DNA from: Telluribacter roseus
GTDB lineage: Bacteria; Bacteroidota; Bacteroidia; Cytophagales; Spirosomataceae
Assembly (NCBI RefSeq): GCF_017355915.2
Contig: NZ_JAFEUV020000004.1
Span: 186,001-250,000, forward strand
Length of the DNA stretch: 64,000 bases
Direction of reading: 5' to 3'
Positions within the stretch are counted from its first letter, which is position 1. The number at the start of each line of letters is the position of its first letter. Below, piece by piece: positions 43,091 to 50,912 of the stretch. The notes beneath the pieces are model-generated. The model was not told the origin of the DNA and did no database searches. It worked only from the letters and a program-made list of their open reading frames with translations. A program made the translations under genes and the position numbers.

Positions 43091-43450
43091 TTAGTAAAGC
43101 CGTTGTACGCCATTAAAGTACTCAAACGTTTTCTTGGCTCTTCTCCGGGAGGGGACAATTCTACTTTCATCTCTTAGAATAACAACCCCCGATTTAAGAC
43201 ATTTTTTTACATACAGTTCATTCACTGATTCATGTCGGTTGATCCTGACGAAGTTACCGTAGGGCTGCAGTGTCTCTTCAAGGTACTTGAGAGTGCGCGA
43301 AACGATAAATGACTTCCGGTCGGTAAAGAAGAGTTGGGTGTAGTTTCGTAAGGCTACCATTCGTACAATGGTATTAGGATTGACATGGGTGTGCGCTCCT
43401 ACATGAACTGAAGGGACCTTTGGAGTGGAAACAGATGGATACAAGTGCAT
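43091..43450 (-). CDS. Stand-alone LytTR DNA-binding protein
   Basis: A 119-residue protein consisting almost only of a LytTR domain (about 24-115). The blocks YTQLFFTDRKSFIVSRTLKYLEETL, FVRINRHESVNELYV and PSRRRAKKTFEYF follow the LytTR beta-fold pattern: a strand that reads the recognition site, then the conserved F-x-R-x-H-x-S-x-x-V block. There is no receiver domain and no histidine kinase is adjacent, so it is not part of a classical two-component system; it may be controlled by its level or a partner. Residues 1-23 are a His/Pro/Val-rich extension. Codons are more AT-rich than in the surrounding operons. Confidence 0.85.
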   Translation of the reverse strand: MHLYPSVSTPKVPSVHVGAHTHVNPNTIVRMVALRNYTQLFFTDRKSFIVSRTLKYLEETLQPYGNFVRINRHESVNELYVKKCLKSGVVILRDESRIVPSRRRAKKTFEYFNGVQRLY

Positions 43451-43767
43451 AGTGTGTATAGTAATGGTGTGAATATAGGTTGAAAAATTTAATATAACGA
43501 TAAAATGGCATAATCATTGCTTATGTGAGTATGTAAAGCTATAGCAAATAAAGGTTGTAATAGAGAAGGAGTCAATACCCATTTATGGGTATACATTAAT
43601 AATGTGTAAGTTATTGGCAATTAAATAATTATTTAAGGTGGTAGAAGTAAGCATTTGTTCGGCTGTAGTTATATAAACTATATTTAATATTAGAAAAGCA
43701 CAAAGTTGAATTTTTGTAATTAAGCTATTTTTTAAAACTATAATCGAAAATTTTATATTTTCATTAT
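43451..43767. other. AT-rich intergenic region between two regulators
   Basis: 317 bp, strongly AT-rich, between two reverse regulatory genes. No gene, perfect repeat or strong hairpin seen; it must hold the LytTR promoter. No exact TAnnTTTG box on the reverse strand. Confidence 0.45.
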
Positions 43768-44538
43768 CTAAATCCAGCCCTCTCTGATAGCAAGAGCTAC
43801 TAATTCTGCGGTGGAGCGTGCCCCTGTCTTGATTAGCATATTTTTACGATGCCGGTCTACAGTTTCCTTAGAGATATTTAACTGAGTGGCTATATCCTTA
43901 CTTTGACTACCTCCAATCATAGCCAATAAGACTTGTTTTTCGCGTTTACTTAGGATCTCACGTGAAGGAAGAAATACAGAAGTGATATCCTGGTTGATAA
44001 AGGAGGGCTCTCCTTCAAGACCGATAAAGGATAGTACTGGCTTGCTACTGTCTTTCAGGTGTGATATATCTGTGTGTATACACAGCACACGTAGCACTGC
44101 ACCCTGATCGTCCGTTTGAATAGGTATTGTCTGCTGGAGAATCCTGATGTACTGACCTGATGACTTCCTGATCCTGTAATCGTATCTCACTTTATACTTC
44201 GGTACCTTATCCGCTGATAACCGGTTAAAAAAATCATTGATTGTATACTCAATATTCATGATGTGGGGTAGATCCTCTGGATGTATGATATCAAGTAGAA
44301 ATTGAGTATCAACTATATCATGTTTATACCCCATGAGGGAAGATATGGTGCTACTGACAAACTCAATCTTAGAGTTGGTATAGTTGAAAATATAGAAATA
44401 GTAGTCTCCGACCTGAAAGAAATTTAGTAACTTTTGGTGAATTTCTAGCTCAGGATTCAAATCAGGAGCAGTTGATTCTCTTGATATTTTCTTCCATATT
44501 TTTTCTAACTCATCAAAATTTACCGTTTGCAGACTCAT
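43768..44538 (-). CDS. PAS-LuxR transcriptional regulator (1)
   Basis: A 256-residue regulator from the ATG at 44538 (MSLQTVNFDELEKIW); the open frame to 44634 adds a Pro/Tyr/Arg-rich stretch that is unlikely. Residues about 40-162 match a PAS sensor (FYIFNYTNSKIEFVSS, LDIIHPEDLPHI, YRIRKSSGQYIRI, GAVLRVLCIHTDIS), and residues about 193-254 form a LuxR helix-turn-helix (LSKREKQVLLAMIGG, SKDIATQLNISKETVDRHRKN). No kinase or receiver is linked. The N-terminal DELEKIWKK block recurs in the divergent regulator at 45218 (DLYKKIWQSD), so the two are paralogues. The PAS domain may bind a small ligand; target genes are unknown. Confidence 0.85.
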   Translation of the reverse strand: MSLQTVNFDELEKIWKKISRESTAPDLNPELEIHQKLLNFFQVGDYYFYIFNYTNSKIEFVSSTISSLMGYKHDIVDTQFLLDIIHPEDLPHIMNIEYTINDFFNRLSADKVPKYKVRYDYRIRKSSGQYIRILQQTIPIQTDDQGAVLRVLCIHTDISHLKDSSKPVLSFIGLEGEPSFINQDITSVFLPSREILSKREKQVLLAMIGGSQSKDIATQLNISKETVDRHRKNMLIKTGARSTAELVALAIREGWI

Positions 44539-45217
44539 AAGCCTTAATGGTGTGATAGTGGGTGGATAGTATGGAAAGCCTCTATTACTCCTGCTTCTAC
44601 ATACCGTTTGATAAAAATATTCAAGTAAAATCAAATATAAGTGACTAGCTGTTCATATTTAATTTTATCATACCCTTGATTTTTGCGGCTCAATAATAGT
44701 CATCATAGAGGGCTGGCCAATCGTCTTTTTGTGGTGTATATTATGTTAGTGTGCTGATTATGAGTAATGTATAATTTTAAACGTGTTTTTAAATCAGTCG
44801 ATTTACTTATAGCTTATTACTATCTCTAGCTGATTAGTGACCTTGCAACGGTAGGTAATAAATTGGCTTGCCTGTATATATTGCTGTTCAGCCGCAGGTA
44901 AGTTGAAAGAGTTGGCAGCTAAGCGCTTTGCTATTTTTTTATAATAGGATTTGGTGGTTCAGTTCCTATTGCTATTTTCTTGGATGCTATGCAGAGTATG
45001 GTAATTAATTTGCTATAACTACTCAATAACAATACGTTACTTGTGCTATTGCGATATAGAAATGCTGTTTTATACTATGTGACGGTGACATAAATCACTT
45101 CCATAAGTGAAGCTTAATTTATTACTAGCTAACTTCAGATTTGTAAAGATCTGCCGTTTAAATGCTTGCAACAATACTGAACAATCAGTATTTTGGTTTC
45201 CTCCTAATCAACTACCT
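44539..45217. other. Long AT-rich divergent region between two PAS-LuxR genes
   Basis: About 680 bp separating the divergent paralogous regulators. It is strongly AT-rich with T- and A-runs and one -7-like box at 44632-44639. Forward and reverse frames extending into it (from 45107 and 44634) look like random N-terminal extensions. I found no gene, tRNA or perfect repeat. The length is large for two simple promoters, so an untranslated leader or small RNA cannot be excluded. Confidence 0.5.
44632..44639 (-). promoter_or_regulatory. Possible -7 box (TATATTTG, reverse strand)
   Basis: CAAATATA on the forward strand reads TATATTTG on the reverse, matching TAnnTTTG. It is 94 bp upstream of the ATG of the PAS-LuxR gene at 44538. 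No clear TTG at -33, so low confidence. Confidence 0.3.
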
Positions 45218-46003
45218 ATGTCAGTTACTATCTCCACCACCATTGATGTAGATTTATATAAGAAAATCTGGCAGTCTGATTTATTAATATCACAAGTGTC
45301 TGAGATAGAAGATTTATTTCAGGAAAATAAACTGCTGGATGAGGCCCTAACACTCAAGGGAACGGTCATGGCCATTATAGATGTAAGGACTTTTATGTAC
45401 CCTTGTGTGTATGGTGATGTAATTCAGGTATGCGGATGGAGCAAACAATATCTGCTTGAGGAAGGAGTAGGATTTGTACTCAAACACATACCCCCAGCTG
45501 ACAGCCGATGCCTGGAGAAAATGCAAAAGCTGATGAGTGAGTATGTGAAAAACCTGTCTGAGGCCGAGAGCAAGCTAGCCCGGGCTATTTTTGACTACCA
45601 GTTGGTACGATCTGATGGTAGTCATGGTCGTATGATACAGGATACTCTCTGCCTTAAACGCGATGAGCAGGGTAATATGCTGTATATGTTAGCAATGCTG
45701 TCTAATGCTACTCATATGAAACGGGACGGGAGGCAACATCTGCGGCTGAGCAATGGCAGGGAAGACTTAATTTATGAGGTCAATAATACTACCAGTGAGA
45801 TACGTCAACTGGAAACCCTCAGTAGCCGCGAAATAGAAATTGCCAAGCTCATTGGGAGGAAGATGACCAGTGAAGAGATTGCAGAAAAATTGTTTTTAAG
45901 CCCTCATACCGTAAACACCCATCGACAAAATATGCTTAGGAAGCTGGATATGATGGATACGCTGGAGCTTATCAGCTTTTTATCTTTGTACCGGTTTATC
46001 TAA
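45218..46003 (+). CDS. PAS-LuxR transcriptional regulator (2)
   Basis: A 261-residue regulator from the ATG at 45218 (MSVTISTTIDVDLYKKIW); the frame is open from 45107, but the added residues do not belong to a known fold. A PAS-like domain (about 45-165) includes VMAIIDVRTFMYPCVYGD and YQLVRSDGSHGRMIQDT. The LuxR domain (about 200-261) has LSSREIEIAKLIGRKMTSEEIAEKLFLS, then PHTVNTHRQNMLRKL, a well-formed helix-turn-helix. It is divergent from its paralogue at 44538. The pair may regulate each other across the shared AT-rich region. Ends before a hairpin at 46042. Confidence 0.85.
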   Translation: MSVTISTTIDVDLYKKIWQSDLLISQVSEIEDLFQENKLLDEALTLKGTVMAIIDVRTFMYPCVYGDVIQVCGWSKQYLLEEGVGFVLKHIPPADSRCLEKMQKLMSEYVKNLSEAESKLARAIFDYQLVRSDGSHGRMIQDTLCLKRDEQGNMLYMLAMLSNATHMKRDGRQHLRLSNGREDLIYEVNNTTSEIRQLETLSSREIEIAKLIGRKMTSEEIAEKLFLSPHTVNTHRQNMLRKLDMMDTLELISFLSLYRFI

Positions 46004-46041
46004 TTTTTATTCGCTACTTCTTCTGAGTAACTATTTCTGAT

Positions 46042-46075
46042 AGATAAGCAGAGCCAAAACAGGCTCTGCTTATCT
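46042..46075. terminator. Hairpin after the second PAS-LuxR gene
   Basis: Perfect 14-bp stem AGATAAGCAGAGCC/GGCTCTGCTTATCT (46042-46055 and 46062-46075), loop AAAACA. The T-tract is poor, so it could be a terminator or an RNA-stability hairpin. Confidence 0.65.
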
Positions 46076-46180
46076 TAGCTTATCACAAAAAAATACTCCC
46101 CGTTTCCAAAAAGCGTTCTATTTTTGTCTGGTTCCTCTGCGGTGCCTTACCAGCTCAGGATTTATCCATATAACCCAGCC

Positions 46181-46327
46181 ATGACTGATCCTAACCTTCC
46201 CGACCAGCACGATCAGGACGGACTACCGCCTTTTGTCAAAACCTGGCCCCAGATGTATACACTGATCATAGGTGTACTGGTGCTTCAGATTGTGTTGTTC
46301 TATTTATTTATGAACCATTTTCAATGA
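46181..46327 (+). CDS. Small single-TM protein coupled to a symporter (48 aa)
   Basis: A 48-residue protein from the ATG at 46181 (MTDPNLPDQHDQDGLPPF). The first half is acidic and Pro-rich; the second is one transmembrane helix (MYTLIIGVLVLQIVLFYLFM) with tail NHFQ. Its TGA overlaps the ATG of the symporter gene (ATGA, 46324-46327), a strong sign of translational coupling and of a shared complex. Several symporters have a tiny membrane partner upstream (for example the YjcH/DUF485 protein of acetate permease), but this one does not look like DUF485. A symporter small subunit is the best guess. The open frame from 46124 would add 19 residues. Confidence 0.8.
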   Translation: MTDPNLPDQHDQDGLPPFVKTWPQMYTLIIGVLVLQIVLFYLFMNHFQ

Positions 46328-48027
46328 GCTACCTCGACTGGATTGTACTTGTACTTACGCTTGCCACTATTGTCAGCTACGGAATCTACCGGAGCCGCGT
46401 TAACAAAAATATTGAATCTTACCTGCTGGCTGACCAGTCGCTCCCCTGGTACCATGTTACGCTTTCTCTGATGGCTACTCAGGCCAGTGCCGTTACGTTT
46501 CTGTCGGCACCCGGACAGGCCTATACCGACGGAATGCGGTTTGTTCAGTTCTACTTCGGGTTACCCATGGCGATGGTAGTACTTTGTATCACATTTGTGC
46601 CGCGCTTTCACCAGCTAAAAGTATTTACAGCGTATGAGTTTCTGGAGGGACGTTTTGACCTGCGCACGCGCGGGCTTACGGCCGGCCTGTTCCTGCTCCA
46701 GCGAGGTCTTTCTACGGGCCTATCCATCTATGCTCCGGCTATCATTCTGTCATCCATACTAGGATGGGATATCACGCTTACTAATATCATTTCGGGGGGG
46801 CTCGTACTCTTATATACCGTTACCGGTGGGGCCAAGGCGATCTCCCATACGCACCTGCTTCAGATGGGAATCGTGACGTTGGGCATGGTGATCGCGGGAT
46901 TTACAGTAGTGAAGCTGCTGCCTGATGATGTGTCATTTACGGACGCCCTGCACGTAGCCGGAAAGATGGGAAAGACCAACGTCATTGACTTTACCTTTGA
47001 CCTTAACAGCCGGTACAACGTGTGGTCCGGGATCATCGGGGGCTTCTTCCTGCAGTTGTCTTATTTCGGTACGGATCAGTCGCAGGTAGGCAGGTACCTG
47101 ACAGGGAGCTCGATCGGGCAGAGCCGTCTGGGCTTAGCCATGAATGGCTTACTAAAGATACCCATGCAGTTTCTGATCCTGCTGGTGGGGGCGCTGGTGT
47201 TCGCATTTTACCAGTTTACCACTCCGCCACTGTTCTTTAATCAGGTACAGGTAGACCGGATACAAAAGACAGCGTACGCGGGAGAATACCAGCAACTGGA
47301 GACGCGGCATGAGGCTATTCAGACCGAAAAGTCAAAGCAGGTACTGGCGCTACACCAGGCCCTGGAGCGCGACGACCAACCAGCCATCGAAAGCTCCCGG
47401 ACAATTTTAGGTAACCTGGAGGAGGATGTTCAGGGAGTACGAAAAGAAGCGCAGCAGCTGTTGGCGAAAGCCAATGGGGAGGATGTAAATGACGTCAACT
47501 ACATCTTTTTAAGATTTGTGATCGAGTACTTACCCGTAGGGCTGGTAGGTCTGCTGATTGCCGTCATATTACTGGCCTCTATGGGATCAGTGGCCGCGGC
47601 TTATAATTCGCTGGCCTCTACTACCGTCGTAGATATTTACAAACGTATGATTCGGGATGGTGCCTCTGAGCAGCACTACGTAACCGTATCGCGCTGGGCT
47701 ACTTTCGGGTGGGGTATATTCTGTATCGTAGTAGCCCAATACGCTAGCCGTTTGGGAAGCATGATCGAAGCAGTAAATGTTCTTGGGTCATTGTTTTATG
47801 GTGTAATACTGGGCGTGTTCCTGGTAGCTTTTTATTTCAAAAGTATTGGTAGCCGGGCGGTCTTCTGGGGGGCGTTGATTGGCGAAGTATTTGTCATCGC
47901 CAGTTACTGGATAGAGCTGACGGCTTTCCTGTGGCTAAACCTGATTGGCTGCGTACTGGTCATTGGATTTGCCTGGATTATTGAAAAAATATGGCCCCAA
48001 AAAGCCGTAACCACATTAACTAAGTAA
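46324..48027 (+). CDS. Sodium:solute symporter (SSS family)
   Basis: A 567-residue secondary transporter with about 13 hydrophobic segments. SLSLMATQASAVTFLSAPG-type residues near 50-65 (MATQASAVTFLSAPGQAY) and GGAKAISHTHLLQMGIV match the SSS family, which uses the Na+ gradient to import sugars, amino acids, nucleosides or vitamins; the substrate cannot be read off. Residues about 315-395 form an unusual ~80-residue charged helical insertion (LETRHEAIQTEKSKQVLALH, LGNLEEDVQGVRKEAQQLLA) between TM segments, probably a cytoplasmic coiled coil. The start overlaps the stop of the 48-residue membrane protein by 4 bp. Confidence 0.9.
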   Translation: MSYLDWIVLVLTLATIVSYGIYRSRVNKNIESYLLADQSLPWYHVTLSLMATQASAVTFLSAPGQAYTDGMRFVQFYFGLPMAMVVLCITFVPRFHQLKVFTAYEFLEGRFDLRTRGLTAGLFLLQRGLSTGLSIYAPAIILSSILGWDITLTNIISGGLVLLYTVTGGAKAISHTHLLQMGIVTLGMVIAGFTVVKLLPDDVSFTDALHVAGKMGKTNVIDFTFDLNSRYNVWSGIIGGFFLQLSYFGTDQSQVGRYLTGSSIGQSRLGLAMNGLLKIPMQFLILLVGALVFAFYQFTTPPLFFNQVQVDRIQKTAYAGEYQQLETRHEAIQTEKSKQVLALHQALERDDQPAIESSRTILGNLEEDVQGVRKEAQQLLAKANGEDVNDVNYIFLRFVIEYLPVGLVGLLIAVILLASMGSVAAAYNSLASTTVVDIYKRMIRDGASEQHYVTVSRWATFGWGIFCIVVAQYASRLGSMIEAVNVLGSLFYGVILGVFLVAFYFKSIGSRAVFWGALIGEVFVIASYWIELTAFLWLNLIGCVLVIGFAWIIEKIWPQKAVTTLTK

Positions 48028-48097
48028 CTTCTGCTGGGGCAAAGGTAAATAGTTGGCAGCTAGTTACTTATCTCTTATTACTTCATCAAACTATCTA

Positions 48098-48136
48098 CAT
48101 AGAGGCAGCTGTCTTTACGGCTGCCTCTATGATTTT
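48098..48136 (+). terminator. Rho-independent terminator of the symporter unit
   Basis: Perfect 12-bp stem CATAGAGGCAGC/GCTGCCTCTATG (48098-48109 and 48120-48131), followed by ATTTTATCT. It lies 70 bp past the symporter stop. Confidence 0.82.
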
Positions 48137-48245
48137 ATCTACTGAAAATTGTATTAAAAAAACATGTTTCACGGGGGGATGTTTATTCATTCCATTTTTG
48201 AAACTATTCTTCTCAACAAACGCTTATTACTTAATTAGCCATATA

Positions 48246-48298
48246 TGTGACCGATGGTTAATTAACTAAGTCTGGTTGTTTGGTCACAAATACTTTTG
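48246..48298 (+). promoter_or_regulatory. Candidate promoter and operator of the RND efflux operon
   Basis: TACTTTTG at 48291-48298 matches the TAnnTTTG -7 box, 25 bp before the ATG at 48323. Just upstream, TGTGACC (48246-48252) and GGTCACA (48282-48288) form a widely spaced perfect 7-bp inverted repeat that could bind a dimeric regulator, such as the AraC-family protein encoded at the operon's end. No good -33 TTG is seen. Confidence 0.4.
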
Positions 48299-48322
48299 TT
48301 ACTTCTTTTATTTGTTGTCTCA

Positions 48323-49672
48323 ATGAGAGCATTAGTAATGCTTTTCTGGGGAGCGGCCCTTGCTTGTGCTCCCCTGGTAGTAAAGTCGCAGACGGCGACG
48401 GATTCTATTTCGCAGAGTGCTTCCCTTGAGGAATGTATAGAGTATGCACTAAGTCACCAACCTGCGGTAAAGCAGTTGCAGATTGATGAGCAGATTGTGT
48501 CCCGCACCGTCAAAAGCCGCCTGGCCGACTGGTACCCACAGCTCAATCTTACCTACAATATCCAGCACTACCTCAAACTTCCCGTCATCATACTACCTGA
48601 TTTTGCGAATCCAGGTTCGGGAGCCCGTAGGGAAGTACAGTCAGGTGTTGCCAACACCTCTACGTTGGGCTTCGCGGTGAATCAATCCCTCTTTAACCGG
48701 GACCTGCTCCTGACCAACCGTACAGCACAGAGTGTATACCGGCAGGCCGCCCAGAACACCCTCCGTACCAAGATCGATGTGATTGTAGATGTAAGCAAGG
48801 CGTTCTACGACGTACTGCTGACTCAGCAGCAACTGGAAATTGTGGAAGCAGAGATCCTGCGGTCTGAGCGAAACCTGAGGGATGCCTACAATCAGTTTCA
48901 GGGAGGTATAGTGGATAAAACGGACTATAAGCGGGCTACCATAGCGCTGAACAACTCCAAAGCCCGGTACAAGCAGGCCGCCGAAGATCTAAACGCGAAA
49001 AAAGCCTATCTGAAAAGCGTGATGGGGTACCCGGCGGAGCGGCCCATCCATCTGGAACTGGATAATACCACTGTGCAGCGCGAAGCCCTGGTGGACACCA
49101 GCCGGAGCCTGACCTACGACAACCGGATCGAATATCAGCTGCTCCAGACACGGCGCAGCCTCCTGCAGTCGGAGCTTACCTATGAGCGGTGGAGCTACCT
49201 GCCTACGGTTTCGGCCTTTCTTAACTATAACAACGTATTCCAGAATCAGCAGTTTGGCGAACTATATAGCCGGGCTTTCCCGAATTCACTGTTTGGCTTG
49301 AGCATTGCTTACCCCATCTTTCAGGGCGGAAAGCGCATCCATAACATCAAGATTGCTGAACTACAGCTGAATCGGGTAGATTGGGAGTTTGCCGGTTTGC
49401 GCAATGCGCTCAATGCCGAGTATGAGCAGGCACTGGCCCGATACAAAGCCAACCTGACCTACTACCAGACCTTAAAAGAAAACGTTGACCTGGCCCGTGA
49501 GGTGTATGATGTCATACAGCTGCAGTACAAATCGGGGGTGAAGACGTACCTGGAGGTAATCATAGCACAGACCGATCTGCAGACGGCTGAGTTTAACTAT
49601 ACCAATGCGTTGTATCAGTTGATCAGTAGCCGGCTCGATATGGATAGAGCCCTGGGTACCATCCGACCCTAA
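48323..49672 (+). CDS. TolC-family outer membrane efflux protein
   Basis: A 449-residue protein from the ATG at 48323 (MRALVMLFWGAA); the frame is open from a TTG at 48296. A signal peptide (1-23) is followed by two repeats of the outer-membrane-efflux (OEP) domain, each with long amphipathic helices: VKQLQIDEQIVSRTVKSRL and LRTKIDVIVDVSKAFYDVLL in the first, YEQALARYKANLTYYQTLK and GVKTYLEVIIAQTDLQTAEF in the second. TolC trimers form the outer membrane duct of tripartite pumps. It is the first gene of the efflux operon, 52 bp before the adaptor, so RND genes here are ordered duct-adaptor-pump. Confidence 0.92.
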   Translation: MRALVMLFWGAALACAPLVVKSQTATDSISQSASLEECIEYALSHQPAVKQLQIDEQIVSRTVKSRLADWYPQLNLTYNIQHYLKLPVIILPDFANPGSGARREVQSGVANTSTLGFAVNQSLFNRDLLLTNRTAQSVYRQAAQNTLRTKIDVIVDVSKAFYDVLLTQQQLEIVEAEILRSERNLRDAYNQFQGGIVDKTDYKRATIALNNSKARYKQAAEDLNAKKAYLKSVMGYPAERPIHLELDNTTVQREALVDTSRSLTYDNRIEYQLLQTRRSLLQSELTYERWSYLPTVSAFLNYNNVFQNQQFGELYSRAFPNSLFGLSIAYPIFQGGKRIHNIKIAELQLNRVDWEFAGLRNALNAEYEQALARYKANLTYYQTLKENVDLAREVYDVIQLQYKSGVKTYLEVIIAQTDLQTAEFNYTNALYQLISSRLDMDRALGTIRP

Positions 49673-49724
49673 TCGATCATTTGCCAACATCTTAACCTTG
49701 ATAGATTATAAATAGCTTTATACA

Positions 49725-50846
49725 ATGAATAATATAGTGCGCCCAACCGTATTGGCTCTTGCCGCTTTTTCGGGTTTAATGGTATCCTGTGGTGAAAAAA
49801 AAGCTCAGCAACAGGCTCCTCCGCCTCCGGTACAGGTAGCAACCTACCAGGTACAGCGGGGTGAAGCTACCTACTATGATGAATACCCGGCTACGGTAGC
49901 TCCTTTAAAACTGGTAGAACTCAGAGCCATGGCCAGTGGCTACGTAACGGGTATCTACTTTGAGGATGGACAGCAGGTCAAAAAGGGCCAGCGCCTCTAT
50001 CAGATTGATCAGCAACAGTACCAGGCGTCGGTGGATCAGGCCACGGCTCAGCTACGGGTGGCCGAAGCCAATGAGCGCCGGGCCCAGCGTGAAGCAGATC
50101 GCTACACAGCCCTGGACAAGCAGGAGGCCATAGCTAAGCAGGTACTGGACAATGCGCTGGCTGATCTCGAAACAGCACAGATGCAGGTGAGAGCAGCCCG
50201 GGCTGCCGTATCCCAATCCCGGACGGGCCTTAAGTACTCGGATATCCATGCTCCTTTTGCGGGTACTATTGGCATTTCACAGGTACGAATGGGTGCCCTG
50301 GTGACGCAGAACCAGACCCTCCTCAACACGCTTTCGACGGATAATCCGATGGCGGTGGATTTTGAGGTAAACCAGAAAGAGATCGTTCGTTTCACCTATC
50401 TTATGCAGCGTGGCAACGGCAAGGACTCGACTTTTACGCTGTCGATGCCGGATGGTAGCCTGTATAGCCAGACCGGTAAGATCGACCTGATCGACCGGGC
50501 TGTGAATCCGCAGACGGGTACAATCAAGGTACGTCTTGTTTTCCCTAATCCGGAAGGAATGCTCAAGGTAGGTATGACGGTGAATGTACGCGTGAAAAGC
50601 AATGGTAACGGACCTATGCTGCTCATCCCGAACAAGGCGGTAGTGGAGCAGATGGGAGAGTACTTCGTGTACGTAGTGCAGGGAGATAGTGTTGTACAGC
50701 AACTGGTACACCTGGGCAACCAGGTAGGAGCGAACATTGTGGTACGTGAAGGTATTGACGAAAATACGGTCATAGTAACCGAGGGAATCCAGAAGCTGAG
50801 AAACGGGGCTAAAGTAAGTACCTCGGCGCCCGTAGCCGGAAAATGA
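49725..50846 (+). CDS. RND efflux periplasmic adaptor (AcrA/MexA type), lipoprotein
   Basis: A 373-residue membrane fusion protein. A lipobox (MVSC, Cys22) anchors it to the membrane. After a Gln/Pro-rich linker (about 28-38), the blocks VELRAMASGYVTGIYFEDGQ and RLYQIDQQQYQA mark the lipoyl half, an alpha-hairpin follows (about 95-165, VDQATAQLRVAEANERRAQR), and then the beta-barrel (LSTDNPMAVDFEVNQKE) and membrane-proximal domain (VRLVFPNPEGMLKVGMTVNV). It links the TolC duct to the AcrB-type pump encoded 66 bp downstream and should be expressed with both. Confidence 0.93.
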   Translation: MNNIVRPTVLALAAFSGLMVSCGEKKAQQQAPPPPVQVATYQVQRGEATYYDEYPATVAPLKLVELRAMASGYVTGIYFEDGQQVKKGQRLYQIDQQQYQASVDQATAQLRVAEANERRAQREADRYTALDKQEAIAKQVLDNALADLETAQMQVRAARAAVSQSRTGLKYSDIHAPFAGTIGISQVRMGALVTQNQTLLNTLSTDNPMAVDFEVNQKEIVRFTYLMQRGNGKDSTFTLSMPDGSLYSQTGKIDLIDRAVNPQTGTIKVRLVFPNPEGMLKVGMTVNVRVKSNGNGPMLLIPNKAVVEQMGEYFVYVVQGDSVVQQLVHLGNQVGANIVVREGIDENTVIVTEGIQKLRNGAKVSTSAPVAGK

Positions 50847-50912
50847 GTAGGAATAGGAGAGTAGTAGTGCCTCCTGTCAAATAGAGTGGAAAATAGGTTT
50901 TAAAGCTCGATT

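Noticed and set aside
44539-45217. tRNA or small structured RNA in the divergent regulator region.
   Set aside because: I could not find a cloverleaf or a strong hairpin; only AT-rich sequence is evident.
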